From: a bacterium
GTDB taxonomy: Bacteria; JAJVIF01; JAGGVT01
Reading direction: 5' to 3'
NCBI GenBank assembly: GCA_021157815.1
Contig: JAGGVT010000054.1
Coordinates: forward strand, 1 to 28,525
DNA: 28,525 nucleotides
The notes under the pieces were generated by a model, which had not been told where the DNA came from, did no database searches, and saw nothing but the letters and a program-made list of their open reading frames with translations. A program made the position numbers and the translations under genes. Shown here one piece after another: positions 22,213 through 28,305 of this stretch; the stretch's first letter is position 1, and each line of letters begins with the position of its first letter.

Positions 22213-22956
22213 ATGCGGATTTCAATTACATTATTATTCATGGCATTATTTATTATTTGCGCTCTTGCGAATTCACCGGATGTCCGGGCTGATGAAAACG
22301 GCGAATGGGTTAAATACATGACTTGGAAGGGCGAAGTGGATGAGCTGATTATTATGCGGCTTGAGAATGAAACCGTAAAGGTTGATTACCCGGTCGGCAG
22401 CGGATTCAGGAACGCGACAATTACTTTCTTTGAGGGTGACCCGTTAATCGAGTGCGCCGCCAAAGTCGAGGTGAAAAAAGGCCGTGGTAATGTCGCAGTT
22501 AGAAAACAGTGGTGGCAGAAACCTGACAACACAATCAGGCTGCAGATACTGGATGAGGAACCCGGATGGGGCGAGTATGAATTTACTGTATATTATCAGG
22601 TTGGCGAACTGTCCCACTCTGAAAAAGCAAAATACGAAAATGCGGTTAGCAAGACGCTCTATAAGTATGATGTTCATCACATGAATGTCGCTTTGGAAAA
22701 GGAAGATTTGGTAAATGCACTCAGATGGGCTAGAAGCGCATATAGAATCGATCACCTGAACTGGGAGATTCTTAATATTATAGGCGAACTTCATTATCTG
22801 CTTAACTCAAAAGAACAGGCAGAGGATGTATTTATTATTCTTCGCGACTACGGTTATCTAACAGACGAGAACATGGAAAGATTCAAGGAATTGGATCCCT
22901 ATGAAGCCAGCAAGAAACCCAAATCAGAAGAGGACGAAGAAGAAAAGGAAGAATAA
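22213..22956 (+). CDS. Secreted protein of unknown function with helical repeat region
   Basis: The 247-residue product has a signal peptide (MRISITLLFMALFIICALAN, cleavage near residue 19 or 26). A beta-rich middle part (residues about 27-140) follows. Next come helices resembling TPR units, for example LVNALRWARSAYRIDHLNWE and LHYLLNSKEQAEDVFIILRD. The tail is highly acidic (KPKSEEDEEEKEE). GGGAGG lies six bases before ATG 22213, deciding the start over an earlier frame opening at 22156. It follows the propeller lipoprotein by 78 bases, so the two may be cotranscribed, and a strong terminator follows. I do not recognise the family. Confidence 0.7.
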   Translation: MRISITLLFMALFIICALANSPDVRADENGEWVKYMTWKGEVDELIIMRLENETVKVDYPVGSGFRNATITFFEGDPLIECAAKVEVKKGRGNVAVRKQWWQKPDNTIRLQILDEEPGWGEYEFTVYYQVGELSHSEKAKYENAVSKTLYKYDVHHMNVALEKEDLVNALRWARSAYRIDHLNWEILNIIGELHYLLNSKEQAEDVFIILRDYGYLTDENMERFKELDPYEASKKPKSEEDEEEKEE

Positions 22957-23069
22957 TCCCGGTGATTATCGCGGGAAGCGCCAGGTATTAATATTTTTTG
23001 CGTTTCACATCTTGCGATATTCAGTGATATTAAGTATAATTCAAATGTAATAAAGAAAACTCAGCGGTT

Positions 23070-23097
23070 CCCCTCGTCGTCTGGCGAGGGGTTTTTT
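23070..23097 (+). terminator. Rho-independent terminator
   Basis: CCCCTCG, eight bases, CGAGGGG, then TTTTTT. The outer AAAACTCA and TGAGTTT can extend the stem. It ends the transcription unit of the preceding secreted protein gene. Confidence 0.9.
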
Positions 23098-23173
23098 ATT
23101 GAGTTTATTTTCCTTAAAAATCAGGCAAGATGCATAATCAGAAAAGCGTTGTTATTCCCATGTAACAAGATTC

Positions 23174-23332
23174 CGTCATTCCCGCGAAAGCGGGAATCCA
23201 TTTTTATCTTAAACAATACTATCGCACAGGTCTTTCCATTCCTGGTTGAAGTTTTCAATCAACTCAATCTTCCACGCATTGCCTAATATTCGAACCATAA
23301 GAAAATGGATTCCCGCTTTCGCGGGAATGACG
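23174..23332. repeat. Inverted pair of GTCATTCCCGCGAAAGCGGGAATCCA repeats
   Basis: The left copy lies at 23174-23204 and the right, inverted copy at 23299-23332. Each has the internal hairpin ATTCCCGC-GAAA-GCGGGAAT or its complement. This repeat type is scattered through many bacterial genomes. The 94 bases between the copies hold the GIY-YIG-like remnant listed next. It lies upstream of the lpxL-like gene. Confidence 0.85.
23209..23298 (-). pseudogene. Remnant resembling the C-terminus of a small GIY-YIG nuclease
   Basis: The minus strand between the two repeats reads MVRILGNAWKIELIENFNQE followed by WKDLCDSIV and a stop, 29 codons. From memory, the WKIELIE...NPEWKDLY pattern is the C-terminal end of short (about 90-100 residue) GIY-YIG endonucleases of the COG2827 type. 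The catalytic GIY-YIG half is absent, so it cannot be active. The frame continues upstream into the repeat without a stop. It may be the trace of a nuclease gene that was bounded by this repeat. The call rests on one short motif and needs a database search. Confidence 0.5.
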
Positions 23333-23382
23333 TGTTATTCTACCTGACATGCTATACACCTCTTAGTCATTTCGCTTGACTC

Positions 23383-23391
23383 TGATATAAT
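23383..23391 (+). promoter_or_regulatory. Extended -10 promoter abutting the lpxL-like gene
   Basis: TGATATAAT ends seven bases before the ATG at 23399. The predicted start point is at 23398-23399, so the message would be leaderless, which fits the lack of a ribosome site. No good -35 is present. Confidence 0.5.
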
Positions 23392-23398
23392 AAAGTTA

Positions 23399-24322
23399 AT
23401 GGCTACCCGTATCAGAAAAAGACTGGAACGCTACGGTGCGCTTTTCGTTTTCTGGTTGGCGAATTTGTTAAATCGAAAAGCTGCGTTGAGAATGGGGGTG
23501 TTTCTCGCCGACATTGCGTACAACTGCATGGGAAAATTCCGCCGTGTCGCGCTTGAGAATGTTGATACCGCTTTTAAAGATTCAATCACAAAAGAAAGAA
23601 AAGAGGAAATCGCAAGAAACGCTTTTCGTACACTCGCGAAAACAATGATCGATTTCGTTCGATTCGGGAAATACTCTCAATCGGAACTACTTGCATTAGC
23701 CAGTCGTGTCGAGGGATTGGAACATCTTGAATCCGCCATGAAAAGCTCACCGGGTGGAGTAATTGGAATGTCCAGCCACATTGGCAGCTGGGAGTATATG
23801 GGAGCATGGCTTGTCGCCAGCGGATTTCCTCTCGCCGCTGTCGGCAAGGAACAGCCGGATGCCGTAATCACAAAACTCATGCTGCAACTTCGCTCGGATG
23901 TTGGCATTGAACATATCCCCCGTACCAGAAGCGGCAACAAAGCCATTATTAAAGCGCTTAACTCAAAGAAAGTCCTTGGATTAATCGCTGATCAAAACGG
24001 CGGTAAAAGTGGAATTTTCGTGCCCTTTTTCAATAAGATGGCGGCAACTTTCAAAGGTCCTGCTCAACTGGCAATGAAGAAAAAAGTTCCAATCATCATG
24101 ATTGCTACCTTGTGGGAGGATAACGAATATATAGTAAAATTTTTTCCTCCGATTGAAATGGTCGATACAGGCGATAACGATGCCGACCTGTATGAAAATA
24201 CGCTCCGATGCCAGAACCAGATTGAACAGTTGGTTCGAGAATATCCAGACCAGTGGCTGTGGGGACATCGCAGATGGAAAACCAGGCCGCCTGATGAATC
24301 AGTCGATTCTGGCGCCAACTAA
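23399..24322 (+). CDS. Lipid A biosynthesis acyltransferase (LpxL/HtrB family)
   Basis: The enzyme adds a secondary acyl chain to Kdo-lipid A or its precursor at the inner membrane. The 307-residue product has a hydrophobic N-terminal anchor (GALFVFWLANLL), the catalytic H127-x4-E132 in MSSHIGSWEYMG, and GLIADQNGGKSGIFVPFFNK with the KMAATFKGPAQLA segment of the family. It ends with QWLWGHRRWKTRP, also diagnostic. LpxL, LpxM and LpxP cannot be separated by eye. The ATG at 23399 has no ribosome site and an extended -10 right before it. It is the strongest evidence in the window for an LPS-type outer membrane. Confidence 0.9.
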   Translation: MATRIRKRLERYGALFVFWLANLLNRKAALRMGVFLADIAYNCMGKFRRVALENVDTAFKDSITKERKEEIARNAFRTLAKTMIDFVRFGKYSQSELLALASRVEGLEHLESAMKSSPGGVIGMSSHIGSWEYMGAWLVASGFPLAAVGKEQPDAVITKLMLQLRSDVGIEHIPRTRSGNKAIIKALNSKKVLGLIADQNGGKSGIFVPFFNKMAATFKGPAQLAMKKKVPIIMIATLWEDNEYIVKFFPPIEMVDTGDNDADLYENTLRCQNQIEQLVREYPDQWLWGHRRWKTRPPDESVDSGAN

Positions 24323-24367
24323 ACGATGATATTATTAGAGAAACATCATCATTATTTTGTGGAACTT

Positions 24368-24393
24368 GTAACCCGGTTTCTCATTAACCGGGG
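24368..24393. repeat. GTAACCCGG-type repeat upstream of the GT4 gene
   Basis: GTAACCCGGTTTCTCATTAA then CCGGGG. It matches the left arm at 20917-20941 except for one base. It lies about 60 bases upstream of the first coding-like codons of the glycosyltransferase. Confidence 0.8.
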
Positions 24394-24507
24394 TAGTGCT
24401 TGCCTGATTAACTGTTTTGCCATGGAGATTGTGCTATAGCAGAAGGTGGAAAAATACTTCTGGTAACACAACTTTTCCCGCCTGAAACCGGCGCGGGACA
24501 GACTCGC

Positions 24508-25689
24508 ATGTTTGAATTCCAGCGCGGATTGAAATCACGTGGATTTGATGTTACTGTCCTTACCGCCCTTCCAAACTATCCAACCGGAAAAGTATTCCCT
24601 GAATTCAGGGACAAAACCGAATACTGGGATGAATCTGAGAAAATTCTGCGAACAAATATCCGGCCATTCAAACGCAGATCATCACTACTCAGAGTGATTA
24701 CATATCACACGTTTCTGAAATCATCGCAGGCGGGTGACAAGAGGCATTTTGCGCCCGGTTCGTTTGACATTGTGATAGCAACGTCGCCGCCAATTTTTAC
24801 CGGGCTTGCGGGATGCGCCATTGCTACAAGGCACAATGCGAAACTGATTTTTGACATTCGCGATGTCTGGCCCGATATCGCTGTGAACATGGGATTGATT
24901 TCAAAAGGCAGCCTTCCAGAGCGCTGGCTTAATTCGATTAACAGTCGCATACTTAAACAAAGTGATCGCGTTCTTGTTACCAACTGCACCGACAGCCAAT
25001 TAATTGCTGATAAAGGATATCCGCCGGATAAAATAATTAAAATTCCCAATGGCGCGAGCCTTAAAACTTTTAACACGATACCGGATGAACAGCGGCGTCT
25101 GGGTCGAGAGAAACTGGGCATCGATGACAAATTCGTAATATGCTACTCCGGTTCCTTTAATCAGGGGATGAATGACGTTGGCACTTTTGTCCCGCTTATG
25201 GAGAAACTTAAGGGCGATAACGACATTGTTCTTTTCCTGATTGGCGATGGCGAAAACCTCCAGGATATTCGTGATGATGTTGCTAAAAAGAAACTGGATA
25301 ATATCAGGTTTCTCCCTCATCAGGAACTGGATGATCTCAACATTACGCTGAATCTTTCCGACATGGGACTGATTCCCAGAAAGCGCCTTTATAATGGAAT
25401 GAGTGGCGGATTGCCTGTAAAAATGTTCGAATGCTGGGCGTTGTCAAAACCGGTTCTCCTTGCCGCAAGTTCAGGCAGCGAGGAAAGGGAACTTCTGGAA
25501 AACGTAAATGGGGGAGTGGCAGTGGCTCCGGGTGATATTGATGCCATGGCTGATTCGCTTATCCGCATGAAGAGCAATTCCAAATTGCGTGAGGAATCCG
25601 GCAAAAATGGCATGCTGGCTGTGGAGCGCGATTTCAGCCGCGAGGCTACACTGGTCAAACTTGTCGAAATCCTGAACGACATCAAATAA
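24508..25689 (+). CDS. GT4-family glycosyltransferase (WbuB-like), 5' end damaged or non-canonical
   Basis: This is a GT-B fold retaining glycosyltransferase for cell-surface glycan assembly. The 393-residue part from the first ATG shows FDIRDVWPD, KIPNGASLKTF, CYSGSFNQGMNDVG, FLIGDGENL and the donor-site region with EERELLE and PGDIDAMADSL, as in WbuB-type enzymes. However, in-frame codons upstream (24448-24507) read GGKILLVTQLFPPETGAGQT, the conserved N-terminus with its Gly-rich loop. No ATG, GTG or TTG is available there. An ATA at 24454 sits four bases after AAGGTGG, so translation may begin at this near-cognate codon, or the gene may be impaired. 24508 is only the first standard start. 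Confidence 0.82.
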   Translation: MFEFQRGLKSRGFDVTVLTALPNYPTGKVFPEFRDKTEYWDESEKILRTNIRPFKRRSSLLRVITYHTFLKSSQAGDKRHFAPGSFDIVIATSPPIFTGLAGCAIATRHNAKLIFDIRDVWPDIAVNMGLISKGSLPERWLNSINSRILKQSDRVLVTNCTDSQLIADKGYPPDKIIKIPNGASLKTFNTIPDEQRRLGREKLGIDDKFVICYSGSFNQGMNDVGTFVPLMEKLKGDNDIVLFLIGDGENLQDIRDDVAKKKLDNIRFLPHQELDDLNITLNLSDMGLIPRKRLYNGMSGGLPVKMFECWALSKPVLLAASSGSEERELLENVNGGVAVAPGDIDAMADSLIRMKSNSKLREESGKNGMLAVERDFSREATLVKLVEILNDIK

Positions 25690-25696
25690 CACTATG

Positions 25697-25829
25697 CCCC
25701 CACCCCAGCCCTCCCCGCGAGCGAGGAGGGAGAAAATAACATCTATTGTTCGTGGTCGTATTGGCGTGACACTTGGTTTACAAATAAAATACATTTCCAC
25801 CCGTTCGCGGGGGGATTAAGGGGGGGGGA
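25697..25829. repeat. Two related G/C-run repeats between convergent genes
   Basis: CCCCCACCCCAGCCCTCCCC then GCGAGCGAGGAGGG (to 25730), and in opposite orientation CCGTTCGCGGGGGGATTAAG followed by a G-run (25801-25828). The latter includes nine consecutive G residues at 25820-25828. Both resemble a repeat seen in many draft genomes as CCCCCACCTTAATCC. The left copy also can fold as CCCTCC-N10-GGAGGG. Nothing else is seen in the 151-base gap between the two copies and the adjacent genes. Confidence 0.6.
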
Positions 25830-25884
25830 TGTGAATTTCGGTTTGCAGCCTTCCTACCATGATGCTTCGTCGCTATTCAATTAT

Positions 25885-26640
25885 TCAAACCGTGGTTTTC
25901 TGAGTTTGAGCGCTTTCTTCTTTCTTAAGGCTACCATTTACCGATTTAATCGCGCCGTTGTCCAGGACGTTATTTGGGGAATTGAATTTCTCACGCGCTT
26001 CGAACAGATTTTCTATGCAATGGACAGCGGTGTGAAGAATGATTTTCATGTCAAATCCGAATGATCGATGTTCGATGTAGAACAGGTCCAATCGGAGCCT
26101 GTTGTATGCCTGGAAAGCATCCAGTTTCTTAAATTGAGCCAGACCGGTAATTCCGGGCTTGACAGTATGGCGGCGGTCGAACTCGGAATACTGCGCGCTG
26201 AATAATTTAACAAAGAACGGCCTTTCAGGTCGAGGGCCCACAACGCTCATGTGTCCCAGCAGAACGTTTACAAATTGTGTAAGTTCATCGATTTTCGCTT
26301 TCCTGATAAAACTGCCGACCTGGCCAATCCTGCCATCGCCATCCTCGCGTGAGAGGACAGGCCCGTTGTTTTCAGCATTCGGGGGCATGCTTCTAAGCTT
26401 AACCAGATGGAAGATTTTGCCGTTAAATCCAACGCGTTTCTGGATATAAAAAACCGGTCCCGGTGACTCCAACTGCATTAGAATTGCCGCTACCAGTACA
26501 AAGGGCGAGCTGAGGATTAAAAACACAACCGCAAAAACAAAATCAAAAATCCTCTTGGAGAATTCATAAAATGGCTTATAGGGAGACTCCTGTAAAGGGA
26601 GCCCATTTAGTTCATATTTATGGGAAACCCTGCTTTCCAT
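25885..26640 (-). CDS. PglC/WcaJ-type polyprenyl-phosphate sugar-1-phosphate transferase
   Basis: The 251-residue product is a bacterial sugar transferase that moves a sugar-1-phosphate onto undecaprenyl phosphate at the inner membrane. Motifs are KRIFDFVFAVVFLI (a membrane segment, 29-55), SPGPVFYIQKRVG (59-71), KLRSMP (81-86), and KIDELTQFVNVLLGHMSVVG with the catalytic D118-E119 pair, then PRPERP. It is a single-module enzyme with about 40 extra polar residues at the C-terminus. It is a second, mechanistically different initiating transferase beside the WecA-like one. The start is ATG 26640 (AGGT upstream); a TTG at 26652 is also in frame. Confidence 0.88.
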   Translation of the reverse strand: MESRVSHKYELNGLPLQESPYKPFYEFSKRIFDFVFAVVFLILSSPFVLVAAILMQLESPGPVFYIQKRVGFNGKIFHLVKLRSMPPNAENNGPVLSREDGDGRIGQVGSFIRKAKIDELTQFVNVLLGHMSVVGPRPERPFFVKLFSAQYSEFDRRHTVKPGITGLAQFKKLDAFQAYNRLRLDLFYIEHRSFGFDMKIILHTAVHCIENLFEAREKFNSPNNVLDNGAIKSVNGSLKKEESAQTQKTTV

Positions 26641-26672
26641 AACAATTATCAACCTGGCATAAAAGGAATATC

Positions 26673-26701
26673 ATTATATCTGAATTGCCTTTTTTTCGCA
26701 A
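26673..26701 (-). promoter_or_regulatory. Promoter of the sugar transferase gene
   Basis: On the minus strand TTGCGA, 17 bases, TATAAT. The start point would be near 26666, about 26 bases before the ATG. Confidence 0.5.
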
Positions 26702-26745
26702 TAGTTATAACAGAATTTTAACAGTATATCGGGCATGTGTTATTT

Positions 26746-26780
26746 ATCGACTTGACATACTTAAAATGTCGATATAACAT
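26746..26780 (+). promoter_or_regulatory. Candidate promoter of the FtsB-like gene with palindrome
   Basis: TTGACA (26752-26757), 17 bases, TAACAT (26775-26780). ATCGAC and GTCGAT bracket the -35 and spacer as a perfect inverted repeat, and GACAT-N7-ATGTC lies within. It could be an operator. The leader to the ATG at 26934 would be about 150 bases, with no ribosome site seen. Confidence 0.4.
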
Positions 26781-26933
26781 ACACTCTGGTTACAAGTTCT
26801 GTTTCTTAACAAATTGCTGATTCAATCTCTTTGGTGCAGACAGATATTTCGCTGTTATGCCGGATTGCCATTATCCTTTTGTTTTTTTACGGTGAGGGTA
26901 TCTGAGTCAGTAAAATAATCAGAGATAAAAAAT

Positions 26934-27227
26934 ATGAGTCCCTCACACCGTTATATAAAATTTTTCCTCTACAAGTTTATTTTACCATGTTTTGCGATTT
27001 TTGCATTCTTTGTACTCGCTTTACAGATAGGAAATGAAATTAGCCATATCAGACGCCTTACCGGCGATGTCCAAAAATATCAATCCCAACTGAACGAGAA
27101 GAAGCTTCGTGAGATTGAACTCAGGCGCGAGAAGATAGTCATGGAGATGGATGACTACAAGGATGCTATCGCAAAAGCAAACGGCGCGCCACTTGATGTT
27201 GGTGAGGAACGCGTTGTTGTCAGGTAA
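26934..27227 (+). CDS. FtsB/DivIC-like septum formation initiator protein
   Basis: This 97-residue protein has a short basic cytoplasmic start, one membrane segment (about 12-31, FILPCFAIFAFFVLALQIG) and then a coiled coil (ISHIRRLTGDVQKYQSQLNE, KKLREIELRREKIVMEM). The end DVGEERVVVR resembles the PGExVV end of FtsB/DivIC proteins. FtsB is a bitopic divisome protein that pairs with FtsL. The topology, size and end motif fit, but the family is weakly conserved. A tandem 8-bp repeat starts right after the stop codon. No other division gene is in the window. Confidence 0.6.
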   Translation: MSPSHRYIKFFLYKFILPCFAIFAFFVLALQIGNEISHIRRLTGDVQKYQSQLNEKKLREIELRREKIVMEMDDYKDAIAKANGAPLDVGEERVVVR

Positions 27228-27240
27228 GGTTCTCGAACAG

Positions 27241-27360
27241 TTAGCAGGTTAGCAGGTTAGCAGGTTAAAAGGTTAGTAGGTTAGAAGGTTAGCAGGTTAG
27301 CAGGTTAAAAGGTTAGTAGGTTAGAAGGTTAAAAGGTTAAAAGGTTAGCAGGTTAGTAAG
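27241..27360. repeat. 8-bp minisatellite, 15 units
   Basis: Fifteen exact-length units of TTAGNAGG-type sequence: TTAGCAGG, TTAAAAGG, TTAGTAGG and TTAGAAGG. Units 2-6 and 7-11 are in identical order, so there is a 40-bp higher-order duplication. The 8-bp period breaks any reading frame, so it is non-coding. The unit resembles the telomeric hexamer GGTTAG only by chance. Confidence 0.9.
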
Positions 27361-27369
27361 TGAAAATAC

Positions 27370-27534
27370 GGAACGTGGACAAGGTTGGGGCTGTTGAAAA
27401 AGGGCTGAATGTAGGTGGTAGGTCTCTGTGCCTACCCTAAATATTGGCATAAATACAGGGCAACCACAGAGAGTTGCCCCTACGGTCTGGGATATAATGG
27501 GGTTTTTCAACAGCCCCAAGGCTGTCCGTGTTCC
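27370..27534. mobile_element. MITE-like element with 32-bp terminal inverted repeats
   Basis: Ends at 27370-27401 and 27503-27534 match as inverted repeats over 32 bp with five mismatches. The inner 17 bp TTGGGGCTGTTGAAAAA are identical. Inside are two hairpins with complementary loops: GGTAGG-TCTCTGTG-CCTACC and GGGCAAC-N8-GTTGCCC. No transposase frame fits in 165 bp. The element at 15667-15765 shares the GTAGGGGC hairpin and the TTTTTCAACAGCCC end. No target-site duplication could be confirmed by eye. Confidence 0.6.
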
Positions 27535-27566
27535 GATTACAGCTATTAATTACTGGCTCGATTTGG

Positions 27567-27595
27567 TTGACAGTATATTCCGTCTTTGATAATAT
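27567..27595 (+). promoter_or_regulatory. Promoter of the charged low-complexity protein gene
   Basis: TTGACA, 17 bases, TAATAT preceded by TGA. This combines a full -35 with an extended -10 and is one of the strongest promoters in the window. The start point would be near 27602. Confidence 0.65.
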
Positions 27596-27643
27596 TTATG
27601 TTTTGAATACTATTCAACGTCAGTTGGAAGGTGTGATCTATTT

Positions 27644-28075
27644 TTGGCTGAAACGTCAGAAGATAAAAAAACGGATGAAATTCCCGTGGAAGATGCGGCT
27701 AAAGTAAAGCCTGAGCAGGTTGATTCTGAAGCGACTCAATCATCCACGGATGAACAAAGCAATGTCGAAGCTGTTCCGATGGAAAAAACCGATAACAGTG
27801 ATTCCGATGATGCGGGGCAATCAAAACAGGATAACGAGCCATCCAAAGGAGATGACAAGCCATCCAGAAAAGATGACGAGCCATCCAGAAAGGATGACAG
27901 GCAGGATTCTCGTGATGGCGGCCGTCGTGGCGGCGGGTATCGACATGAAAGAGGAGCCAGAGGGGAAATGAGCTTCGAGGAAAAGATGCGAGCGTTCAAG
28001 AAACAGAGTGATGAGCGGTTACATCATATCAAGCGAAGCCGCGAGGCTAAAATCGGCAAGAAAAGAACTCGTTAA
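27644..28075 (+). CDS. Charged low-complexity protein with basic C-terminus, function unknown
   Basis: The 143-residue product is acidic and disordered at first (about 1-80), rich in D, E, S and Q. Three heptapeptide repeats EPSKGDD, KPSRKDD and EPSRKDD follow (residues 65-85), encoded by three 21-bp DNA repeats at 27836-27898. An arginine- and glycine-rich stretch (RDGGRRGGGYRHERGARG) comes next, then a helical end MSFEEKMRAFKKQSDERLHH and IKRSREAKIGKKRTR. The RGG-like part suggests RNA or DNA binding, but this is inferred. The start is TTG 27644 behind GGAAGGTG, with a strong promoter upstream and a terminator after. I do not recognise a characterised family. Confidence 0.75.
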   Translation: MAETSEDKKTDEIPVEDAAKVKPEQVDSEATQSSTDEQSNVEAVPMEKTDNSDSDDAGQSKQDNEPSKGDDKPSRKDDEPSRKDDRQDSRDGGRRGGGYRHERGARGEMSFEEKMRAFKKQSDERLHHIKRSREAKIGKKRTR

Positions 28076-28107
28076 TTTCCTGTAATGTAATCATTCTGGA
28101 AACACAG

Positions 28108-28131
28108 TCGGGCTTTAGCCCGATTTTTTTT
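28108..28131 (+). terminator. Rho-independent terminator
   Basis: TCGGGC-TTTA-GCCCGA followed by eight T residues, 32 bases after the stop of the preceding gene. Confidence 0.92.
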
Positions 28132-28176
28132 ATGGGAGCGGTTTTTTAAGGAACGCCACTATATTTCCCGATACGG

Positions 28177-28206
28177 TTTACAAAACGAGTCAGAATAGTA
28201 TATATT
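28177..28206 (+). promoter_or_regulatory. Promoter of tRNA-Leu
   Basis: TTTACA (28177-28182), 18 bases, TATATT (28201-28206). The start point would be a few bases before the mature tRNA at 28218. Confidence 0.5.
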
Positions 28207-28217
28207 TAATACGCAAT

Positions 28218-28305
28218 GCCGGAGTGGCGGAATTGGTAGACGCAGCGGACTTAAAATCCGCCGGTACCTTGTAGGGCCTTGCGGGTTCAAGTCCCGCCTC
28301 CGGCA
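28218..28305 (+). tRNA. tRNA-Leu (anticodon UAA)
   Basis: The acceptor arms GCCGGAG and CTCCGGC pair perfectly. The anticodon stem GCGGA/TCCGC encloses the loop CTTAAAA, giving anticodon TAA. A long variable arm follows, as in leucine tRNAs, then the T arm GCGGG-TTCAAGT-CCCGC. CCA is not encoded after the discriminator A. A T-run directly follows and probably terminates transcription. Confidence 0.96.

Noticed and set aside
27241-27360. CRISPR array at the tandem repeat
   Set aside because: Units are only 8 bp with no unique spacers; it is a minisatellite.
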